Made by a program: the position numbers and the translations under genes | Source: Verrucomicrobiia bacterium | GTDB taxonomy: Bacteria > Verrucomicrobiota > Verrucomicrobiia > Limisphaerales > UBA11358 | DNA: 6,725 nucleotides | Assembly (NCBI GenBank): GCA_030044395.1 | Contig: JASHVW010000113.1 | Span: forward strand, 1 to 6,725 | Direction of reading: 5' to 3' | In this document: positions 1-6,257 of the stretch, in pieces | Position numbering within the stretch: the first letter of the stretch is position 1 | Layout of the letters: each line of letters starts with the position of its first letter | Notes under the pieces: model-generated | What the model saw: the letters and a program-made list of their open reading frames with translations, nothing else | Databases searched by the model: none | What the model was told of the DNA's origin: nothing

Positions 1-1220
1 TCCCGCACGCCTTTCAAAATTTCGATGGAATTGGCGGAAGCGCGGCCCAACTCAACGGGCACCGGGACGGCTGCGGCGCCGTTGTCCACCACTTTAAACA
101 GGCAAACAGTGCTGTTCGGCTGGCCCAGAACCGGTCGGTCCATGCAGAGCACGTTTGGCAGCCGGCCCAATTGAATCGTGCCCTCCACGCCCATGTCCAC
201 GCTGGTAGCTTCAGGCAATGGCCCTTCCAGGGCCACGTCCACGGTCTCCATGCCATTTTCAGCGGCCGGTTCAATGGAAATCACACACCCTCGAATGGGC
301 CCATCGGGCGTTTGAATATTCGCCGGTTGACCCAACTGAATGTCCGCAGCCTGCGTCTGGGCAAACTGGAGCGACGCCTTCAACTTCGTCTGGCTGACGA
401 CCAAGGCCACCGGGTCGCCCGCCGTGAGGCGTTGCCCCACTTGCAGAGGGTTGGCGGCATCCCCGACTTGCTGCAACATCCCCGCCATGCCGGCCCGAAT
501 TTTCAGCCCTTCAATCCGGTCCCGTTGCAGTTGCAGCAGTTGGGTTAATTGGGCGATTTTCTCCTCCTGCGCCGCCAGTTGGGCGCCGGCCGCCAGCGCG
601 CTGATTTGCAGGCGCTCTTGTTGAATTTCCAGAAGTTTGGCCAACTCCTCAGTCTTTGTCCTGGCCTCCTTGAGACTCAGTGCCGCCTCCAGGCCGATCT
701 TGCCTAGTTGTGTGTCCGTGTCGGATTCTTCCTTGGCGGTTGCGTAGTCGGCTTGCGCGGTCGCAACCATCGCCTGCTGCTCCAGGTTGTCCGAGTTCAA
801 CTGGACCTGCAGATTTGTCAGGTCCAGTTCGGCGGCTTTGAGTTGCGATTCGGTTTCGAAGGCATCCAGTTCCAGTTCCGGATTGCTCAATTCGACGAGT
901 ATGGTTTGCGGGGTCACGATCGCGCCGGGCTGCACCAGAATGCTCTTCACCACGCCGTCGCTTATCGTGGGTATCCACCGGACATCTTCCGGCACGAGCG
1001 TCCCGCTGCCTCGCACCTGAAAGAGCATGTCGCCTCGCTCAACCGTGTCCATCCGCACCGAATTCCTGTCCAAAACAGGCGTGGCGGGCGTGAACCGGGC
1101 CGAGCCGGACGCCAGCACAGCCAGGAGCAAAGTTCCTCCACACGCAAACAACCAGCGTTGTCCGTTGCGTCGGCGCCAGACTTCAGTAGATGCATCACTG
1201 ACAGAATTGATCAATCTCAT
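1..1220 (-). CDS. HlyD-family membrane fusion protein (efflux periplasmic adaptor), 3' end cut by window edge
   Basis: The minus-strand frame stays open from the ATG at 1220 to the left edge, giving 406 codons with no stop. I translated it by hand. An in-frame TGA at 1235-1233 bounds the start, and ATG 1220 is the first good start after it; the ribosome site is weak. Residues 1-22 are polar and basic, and about 23-40 form one membrane anchor. Residues about 70-117 are the first half of a lipoyl/barrel-sandwich domain, with the pattern DGVVKSILVQPGA then LVELSNPELE. Residues about 118-240 are Gln/Glu/Leu/Ala-rich alpha-helical hairpin (coiled coil). Residue 241 onward (IRAGMAGMLQQV, VGQRLTAGDPVALV) is the returning lipoyl half, followed by beta-barrel and membrane-proximal segments ending near VPVELGR...IEILKGVR, which in this family lies close to the C-terminus. 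Adaptors of this type span the periplasm between an inner-membrane ABC or RND pump and an outer-membrane channel. The pump gene is not in the window, so the substrate is unknown. There is no usable lipobox, so it is membrane-anchored rather than a lipoprotein. Confidence 0.9.
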   Translation of the reverse strand, partial: MRLINSVSDASTEVWRRRNGQRWLFACGGTLLLAVLASGSARFTPATPVLDRNSVRMDTVERGDMLFQVRGSGTLVPEDVRWIPTISDGVVKSILVQPGAIVTPQTILVELSNPELELDAFETESQLKAAELDLTNLQVQLNSDNLEQQAMVATAQADYATAKEESDTDTQLGKIGLEAALSLKEARTKTEELAKLLEIQQERLQISALAAGAQLAAQEEKIAQLTQLLQLQRDRIEGLKIRAGMAGMLQQVGDAANPLQVGQRLTAGDPVALVVSQTKLKASLQFAQTQAADIQLGQPANIQTPDGPIRGCVISIEPAAENGMETVDVALEGPLPEATSVDMGVEGTIQLGRLPNVLCMDRPVLGQPNSTVCLFKVVDNGAAAVPVPVELGRASANSIEILKGVR

Positions 1221-1542
1221 AGCCGGTTCCCATCACGGCAACTGTGACTATGGCAGGAGCCGTGCCAATGTCCTGGCGAAACGAGCGGGCGCGCTTTAAA
1301 GGAATTTCCGCCCTGAACGAGGATCGGTGTGGTGGGCGACGCCCTTTTGTGCTGCCAGAATGGCAGTGCCGCCGCTGCCATTTTGGCTTTCATGCGCGAC
1401 TCGCGCCGCGAGGCGGCAAGCTCACGCTTGTGGCCTCCTGCGCGCACCGATGCCATGTTTCTGAATCCGTCGGCTATATGTTGTTCGCCAGTACGGCGCT
1501 CAACGAAATCTACCAGCGGCGGCAGGCGTCACGAGGAGTGCC
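1221..1542. other. 322-bp intergenic region, repeat-rich, no convincing gene
   Basis: This gap separates the stop of the thioredoxin-like gene from the start of the HlyD gene, both on the minus strand. It holds several inverted repeats (the cluster at 1354-1436 is listed separately), and CACGGC at 1234-1239 pairs with GCCGTG at 1259-1264 just upstream of the HlyD start. I see no intrinsic terminator with a T-run for the upstream gene and no promoter hexamers I would defend. Short open frames cross it on both strands but lack any recognisable domain. The gap size suggests that the HlyD gene has its own promoter here; this is inference only. Confidence 0.6.
1354..1436. repeat. Cluster of three inverted repeats (REP/BIME-like or MITE-like)
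   Basis: Three hairpin-forming units lie within 83 bp. The first pairs GCCAGAATGGCAG (1354-1366) with CTGCCATTTTGGC (1375-1387) across an 8-nt loop; 12 of 13 pairs are Watson-Crick and the other is G-T. Each arm is itself a small palindrome (TGCCA-GAA-TGGCA at 1353-1365 and GCCA-TTT-TGGC at 1377-1387). The second is CTCGCG-C-CGCGAG at 1400-1412. The third pairs AGGCGGCAAGC (1411-1421) with GCTTGTGGCCT (1426-1436) around TCAC, with one G-G mismatch and one G-T pair. No T-run follows on either strand, so a simple rho-independent terminator is unlikely. The form resembles interspersed palindromic intergenic repeats. Whether it is multi-copy cannot be seen from one window. Confidence 0.6.
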
Positions 1543-2766
1543 TCACGGCTTTCGAACCTGAGATTTTTCGAGCAGCCGCTCGACGGTTGACTCCAACAGG
1601 TTGCTGTCCATGTAGCCGACAAATCTAAGCCGGATAACGCCGGCGGGGTCAAGCAGGTAAACCGTGGGCCAGGCGTAAACCATCCACTGTTGGGGAATCG
1701 CTCCATTTGGACCACCTTCATTCCAGAAAGACCGCCAGTTCATGTGCTCCTCTTGCATGGCGCGCTTTGCCGCATCACGAGTGTCGTCGCCATTGACTCC
1801 AAGCATGGCGAAAGGTTGCCCTTGGAACTTTTCGGCCAACGAACATTCCAGCGGAACCAATTGCATACAAGGGCCGCACCACGAAGCCCAAAAACTTAGC
1901 ACCACCACTTTGCCCCTGTATTGGCTCAACCTCAATGCGCGACCGTCAACATCCTCACCGGAAATTTCGGGCGCCACCTTGCCTGGCATCAGATGATTCA
2001 ACTCGTAAAGCTTCTCCTTGGCTTCTGCACTGAGCGTGGATTTGGGTTGGCGGATGACGCGACGCGATTGTGCCGACACATCGGCATATTTTGTCAAAAC
2101 CGTATTGAAGGCTTGTTCCGCCTCGGCGGAAAGCCCGTTCACGCCGCCGCTTTTGGCTGCTTCCTGATTCGCGGCGTTCAACTGCAACCACCATTGATTG
2201 GTTAAGGGCGGCGCCTTTGCCTGAAAGTAGTCGAGCCAGTCAACCTCTCCTTTCAGCATTTGGCCGAGGGCCAAGGTCGCATATCCTCGCGCATTTCGGT
2301 TGGGATTGTTTTCGGAAGCGGCGCTAAGAAATTTCTGTGCGGTTTTGTCCGTTGGGTCCCATGAAAGAAGGCTGCCCAACGTTCGGCAAATCTCGCTGAT
2401 GTTTGGGTTGGTTGTGTGGAAATCAACAAGAAATTCCAGTGACTGCGAAGCAAGCGGCTGCGAGCGAGGGCTAAGCGACGGATTGGTCACAATCCATGCG
2501 AAGGCCTCGAATGAAGCCTCCGACGCCGGGTCTCGTTTGGCCAACTCGAAAATCTTTGGCAGGTTCGCGTCGTTGAGATAGTAGTAAGCATCCCACAACT
2601 TTCCGCTTGTGTCGTTGGTAGAATAGGCGGAATAAGCGTCGTCCACCTGTTTTCTCAAAGCCGTAATTTGAGCAGCAGTGGATGTTGTTGCATTGGTGGA
2701 ATCCGCGTGGCCCAGGCTTACTCCCATGCCAAACGCCATCAGGATGGAAAGGACCACCGCTTTCAT
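1543..2766 (-). CDS. Secreted TlpA-like thioredoxin-fold protein with a long helical N-terminal region
   Basis: The protein has 407 residues from the ATG at 2766. The frame is open further upstream to about 2904, overlapping the GH2 gene, but ATG 2766 is chosen because it begins a clean signal peptide (residues 1-21, MKAVVLSILMAFGMGVSLGHA, cleavage likely after HA); GGAAA about 11 nt upstream is only a weak ribosome site. Residues about 30-255 are predominantly helical, with no motif I recognise, and look like a TPR- or HEAT-like helical array. Residues about 262-400 are a TlpA/AhpC-TSA type thioredoxin domain: GKVAPEISGEDVDGR, then GKVVVLSFWASWCGPC with redox cysteines C297 and C300, and the cis-proline P367 in WPT. 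Such proteins act outside the cytoplasm as thiol-disulfide reductants or oxidants; partners are unknown. Similar two-part proteins are, to my recollection, common in Verrucomicrobia and Planctomycetes. The gene starts 104 bp after the GH2 stop and could be co-transcribed. Confidence 0.9.
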   Translation of the reverse strand: MKAVVLSILMAFGMGVSLGHADSTNATTSTAAQITALRKQVDDAYSAYSTNDTSGKLWDAYYYLNDANLPKIFELAKRDPASEASFEAFAWIVTNPSLSPRSQPLASQSLEFLVDFHTTNPNISEICRTLGSLLSWDPTDKTAQKFLSAASENNPNRNARGYATLALGQMLKGEVDWLDYFQAKAPPLTNQWWLQLNAANQEAAKSGGVNGLSAEAEQAFNTVLTKYADVSAQSRRVIRQPKSTLSAEAKEKLYELNHLMPGKVAPEISGEDVDGRALRLSQYRGKVVVLSFWASWCGPCMQLVPLECSLAEKFQGQPFAMLGVNGDDTRDAAKRAMQEEHMNWRSFWNEGGPNGAIPQQWMVYAWPTVYLLDPAGVIRLRFVGYMDSNLLESTVERLLEKSQVRKP

Positions 2767-2870
2767 GTTGGTTGATTTCCGTAACTTTCTCCCCCAGCCA
2801 AAAGATTTCAAGTGCTTTCTATGTTGGGATAACGCCAAACTTCGAAACCGGCGAACCCTGTCGCCCGAAG

Positions 2871-5800
2871 CTATTGGTTCTGCTGGATCACCTGAATGCC
2901 GCAAATTTTCGGCTCGTCGGCGGAGCCGCGGCTTAATCCGATGACGATGTCGCCGCCGGCCTCCGGCTCGATGCCGTCAAATTCCTTCACCAGGGCCTTG
3001 TCCTTGCCCGCCTCGGCGGCAATATCGAATTCCGTGAGGACACGCTTGCCGTTGATGTCCACGTTAAACTTGCGTTGCCCTGGCTCAAACCGGAGTTCGG
3101 CAAAATGCAAACGCACCACATAGGCATGTCCCTGCTCGACGGGAATGTCATACGTGCAATCGCCCCAGCGTTCCGTTTGATAAACGCCGGCAGGCCCGGC
3201 ATTCGGAGCGCTCGTGTCAATGGCCGCCGGCGTGTAAGTCGTGTCGCCGCCTTGAAAATCACAGTCGCTGACAAATCCCGATTGCGGCGCGCCGAAGTGG
3301 AAGAAGCCCAGGGACCCGCCGCCGCAATTAATGCTGATGTTTCCGTACCATCCATTGGTGGGAAGCAAAACCGGCATCGGCACCAGCGCCCCGGCATTCG
3401 GCGCAATGGCCGCTTCGGCACCGGAGGCCGAAGCGGGGTTGACCGTCACGTTCCAGCCGTCCACCACCAGCAACGGCTCCTGGCCGTCCAAATCCGATTG
3501 GGCAGCTTCAATTCTGATTTCCTTGCGCTCGCCGGGCGTCAGCGATACATAATTGTCGCTGTAAAAGACCGGCAGCACGCGTTTGCCGGTGGCTGCCTGG
3601 CGCAGTTGCAGGTGCGCCATCAGGGCGATGGAACGGGTCGGGTTGCTCAGGATGACCGTCAACAGGCATTTGCCATCGGCCACCCGTTGCCGGGCCTTCA
3701 TGTCCAGCGTCACCATCGGCATCTGGTTCAGCGGCTGGAAGTCATCCTCGCGCACGGGTTGGGCGCGCCAATAAAAATTTTCCGAGAGCAGCCGCCTGTG
3801 CGCATCGCGCAATTCCAGCTTGACGAAGTGTACCGTGGACAGCCTGGCCGGAAAATCAATCGCGCCCAAATCGGTGGCGGCTTCCGGCGCGGCGGTCAGC
3901 GGACGGGTCTGGTTGTATTGGAGACTGCCGTCGAGGTTGTAAATCATCGTGGTCACCGTGGCCCCTTCCAACAGAGCGGCGGTGTTGTTGATAACCATCA
4001 GGCGCCAATCGGCCTGGTTCATCATCACGTGAACCGGCTCGCACGCCCCGCGCACGGCGAACAGTGAAGCGTTCGGCTCCAGGTCATGGCTGTAGAGTTG
4101 CCAGACAAAGCTCGGCTGGGCGGGATCGCTCATCCACGTGATCACGCCGGTGACGGGATGGAACAACCTGGCGAAACGGCCTTCGTACATCGCCCGAAAC
4201 GCCGCGTAGTTGGCCAGTTGCGCCTTGCGCACAAAGTCCGCCAGGCTGGCAATCGGGCCGTAACGGTCGGTCAGGATGTCCGGATAAACGTTCCCTTGCT
4301 GCGCGCCGGCGCAAAAATCGTGCTCGGCCCAATCGTCGTTGATCACATTCCAATCCCCGGCCGGCATCATCGCGTGAATCGCTTCCAGCGTCGGCACGGA
4401 CATCGAGCCAATTTCGGTTTTAAACGCCTCGCTTTCCGGGAACGAATAGAACTCGCGTGGCGTGCGCCAGTGATAAGGGCCGCTGGAGTGAACGCCGCGG
4501 CCGGCGGTGGAGCTGGCCTGGTAAAGCCGGCCCGGATCGAGCGCCGCCAGCAACTTTTGGATGCCGTCACCAATAGCCGGTGGCGGGTAACCCTCGTTCC
4601 GGGCGCACCACAGCGCGATGCACGGATGATTGCGGAACCGCAGAATCTTCTCGCGCACATTGTCGAGGTACAACGCCGCATCGTCCGGGTCCGGACCGTC
4701 GGCGGGATTGGGCTGGAAGAATTCGTCCCACACCAGGATGCCGTATTTGTCGCACAAGTCATAAAATTCCTCGCTCGTGCTCTGGCCAACCCAGTTGCGG
4801 ATGATCGTGTAATTTGCGATCTGGTGCATCCGGATCATCGCGTCCATGCGTTGCCACGGAATTCGCTTCATCGCCTCGTCCAGGCCCCAGTCGCCGCCCT
4901 TCGCCACGACGGGAACCCCATTGACTGACAGCGCCAGATTGTCCGATCCCGGCAACGAATAGCTGATTTGGCGGACGCCGAACATCAGTTCTCGCGTGTC
5001 CGACACCGCGCCATCGGCGGTGAAAGTCAGGCGGAGCCGGTAAAGATTCTGCGGGCCGTAACCGTTGGGCCACCACAGACGCGGATGTGTCAGGCGCAGA
5101 ACCGGCGCGGTCGCCGGAGAAAACGTGACCGTGCGCGCCTCGTGAGGCGCCATCGAAACGCCCTGTTGAAAGTGAATCGAGCCGATATCGCCGGCCAACA
5201 CTCCGGCCTGGGCGGAATCGGTCGCGTTGCTGACGGTGGCCTCCACCGTCAGGTCGGCCGAATCCGTTCTCGGCAACGGCAGTTGCGATGTGACATACGG
5301 GTTTTGCAGCACGACCGGCCCGCTGGCGGAGAGCGTCACATCCTGCCAAATGCCGCTGTCGCGGTCGTGAACGGTCGGAATCCAGTCCCAGCCGATGGAG
5401 CACAGGAAAGTCGGGCCGTCTTGCGCGCTGACGCCACCGTTGGGCCCGACACCGTTGGCGATGGTTTTTTGGTGCATGGCGCCAGGATGCGGTTGTGGAA
5501 AGATGTGGACGGCCAATACATTGGTTGCCCCAACGGTTACATTTGTAGTCACGTCAAAAATGCCGCGGGCGAATGCCCCTTTGATCTTGCCCAGTTTTTG
5601 ACCGTTCACCCAGACATCGGCGATGTAATTGATGCCGTGAAACGTCAGCCAGACCCTTTTGCCAGCGTATGCGGCCGGCGGCGTGAAGCTCGTGCGATAC
5701 CACCAGGTGGTCCGGCAGAGCGAGTCGGGAATTTTTTCATTGTTCAAGCCATAGAGCGGATCGGGATAAACGCCGTCATTGACCAGGCTGGTGAGGACCG

Positions 5801-6050
5801 TGCCCGGCACGGTCGCCCCGTGCCAGCCGTCCGGTTGGTAGCCTGCGCTGGAAACGACTTCGCCGACCTGGTTCACAACCGAAGCGTCTTGCAGCATCCA
5901 GCCGAAATCCATTTGAATCGGTTGCGGCAAATCCCCTCCGGGCGCGGCATGGAGCAAGTCCGCCCGTGGCAAGACGAAAACGAACAACCAAAGGAACCGG
6001 CAGGCCATGTCCTGGAGGAATTTCCTCCCGCGTGTGCTTACGATACTCAT
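2871..6050 (-). CDS. Secreted GH2 glycoside hydrolase (beta-mannosidase / exo-beta-glucosaminidase type) with C-terminal malectin domain
   Basis: The protein has 1059 residues from ATG 6050. Alternatives are TTG 6122, ATG 6071 and ATG 6008; 6008 gives the tidiest signal peptide (MACRFLWLFVFVL... HAA), and no start has a strong ribosome site. Numbering from 6050: signal peptide to about 35; GH2 sugar-binding jelly roll about 41-241 (VPGTVLTSLVNDGVYPDPLYG, then ADVWVNGQKLG); Ig-like domain about 242-361 (RLWWPNGYG); TIM barrel about 362-676. The probable acid/base is E486 in LWCARNEG (codon 4595-4593), and the probable nucleophile is E546 in FKTEIGSMSVP (codon 4415-4413). The stretch from LADFVRKAQLANY to ITWMSDPAQPSFVWQLY is typical of exo-glucosaminidase and endo-beta-mannosidase relatives. 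Two more beta-sandwich domains follow (about 690-756 and 779-871), then malectin/CBM57 at about 901-1054 (INCGG, YQTERWG, YDIPVEQGHAYVVRLHFAE, PKICGIQVI). It should be a retaining exo-enzyme removing a beta-linked sugar outside the cytoplasm; the sugar cannot be assigned. It is divergent from the GH28 gene. Confidence 0.92.
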   Translation of the reverse strand: MSIVSTRGRKFLQDMACRFLWLFVFVLPRADLLHAAPGGDLPQPIQMDFGWMLQDASVVNQVGEVVSSAGYQPDGWHGATVPGTVLTSLVNDGVYPDPLYGLNNEKIPDSLCRTTWWYRTSFTPPAAYAGKRVWLTFHGINYIADVWVNGQKLGKIKGAFARGIFDVTTNVTVGATNVLAVHIFPQPHPGAMHQKTIANGVGPNGGVSAQDGPTFLCSIGWDWIPTVHDRDSGIWQDVTLSASGPVVLQNPYVTSQLPLPRTDSADLTVEATVSNATDSAQAGVLAGDIGSIHFQQGVSMAPHEARTVTFSPATAPVLRLTHPRLWWPNGYGPQNLYRLRLTFTADGAVSDTRELMFGVRQISYSLPGSDNLALSVNGVPVVAKGGDWGLDEAMKRIPWQRMDAMIRMHQIANYTIIRNWVGQSTSEEFYDLCDKYGILVWDEFFQPNPADGPDPDDAALYLDNVREKILRFRNHPCIALWCARNEGYPPPAIGDGIQKLLAALDPGRLYQASSTAGRGVHSSGPYHWRTPREFYSFPESEAFKTEIGSMSVPTLEAIHAMMPAGDWNVINDDWAEHDFCAGAQQGNVYPDILTDRYGPIASLADFVRKAQLANYAAFRAMYEGRFARLFHPVTGVITWMSDPAQPSFVWQLYSHDLEPNASLFAVRGACEPVHVMMNQADWRLMVINNTAALLEGATVTTMIYNLDGSLQYNQTRPLTAAPEAATDLGAIDFPARLSTVHFVKLELRDAHRRLLSENFYWRAQPVREDDFQPLNQMPMVTLDMKARQRVADGKCLLTVILSNPTRSIALMAHLQLRQAATGKRVLPVFYSDNYVSLTPGERKEIRIEAAQSDLDGQEPLLVVDGWNVTVNPASASGAEAAIAPNAGALVPMPVLLPTNGWYGNISINCGGGSLGFFHFGAPQSGFVSDCDFQGGDTTYTPAAIDTSAPNAGPAGVYQTERWGDCTYDIPVEQGHAYVVRLHFAELRFEPGQRKFNVDINGKRVLTEFDIAAEAGKDKALVKEFDGIEPEAGGDIVIGLSRGSADEPKICGIQVIQQNQ

Positions 6051-6257
6051 CCCTGACCAATTTTGTTTCATTGAGAGCCTGATACCACTTTTCGCACATA
6101 ATTGCACTACTTTCCGGCACAATGACCTTTGCTTGTTCGATGAGCAAGAGTGGCCAGATGGCTCCGCAACCAGCCTTGCTCCCCGTCATGCGCTTTCGCT
6201 AGAACAAACATCCAAGTGACAACGTGGAGTCCAGGTGCGAAGCTGCCGGCAATACGC
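6051..6257. promoter_or_regulatory. Divergent intergenic region between the GH2 and GH28 genes
   Basis: About 200 bp separate the two divergent starts, so promoters for both genes should lie here. An imperfect dyad, TTGCT-N9-AGCAA, at 6129-6147 is the only symmetric element I would flag as a possible operator. Candidate hexamers exist, for example TTGCTC and TAGAAC with 18-bp spacing at about 6175-6204 on the plus strand, but they match the consensus poorly. If the GH2 protein starts at TTG 6122 or ATG 6071, the left part of this interval is coding. Confidence 0.4.

Noticed and set aside
1140..1151. LFAC near the HlyD anchor, considered as a lipoprotein box
   Set aside because: The cysteine is at the start of the hydrophobic segment, not at its end, and Phe at the -2 position is unusual, so lipidation is unlikely.
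708..1247. Plus-strand open frame of 179 codons opposite the HlyD gene
   Set aside because: The opposite frame encodes a complete anchor, lipoyl half and coiled coil of an adaptor protein; the plus-strand peptide has no family resemblance.
1334..1347. GGGC-GAC-GCCC followed by TTTT on the plus strand, considered as a terminator
   Set aside because: The stem is only 4 bp and no plus-strand gene lies upstream of it.
2850..2865. GGCGA-N6-TCGCC hairpin just after the GH2 stop codon, considered as a terminator
   Set aside because: The stem is only 5 bp and no T-run follows on the minus strand, so it does not support a rho-independent terminator.
3075..4067. Plus-strand open frame of 330 codons opposite the GH2 gene
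   Set aside because: It lies wholly antisense to clearly conserved GH2 sequence, has no domain, and is rich in Arg, His and Gly as expected from the complement of a GC-rich gene.
4968..6056. Plus-strand open frame of 362 codons opposite the GH2 N-terminal half
   Set aside because: It is antisense to the GH2 jelly-roll and Ig-like domains; the peptide shows no recognisable motif and mirrors codon bias of the real gene.
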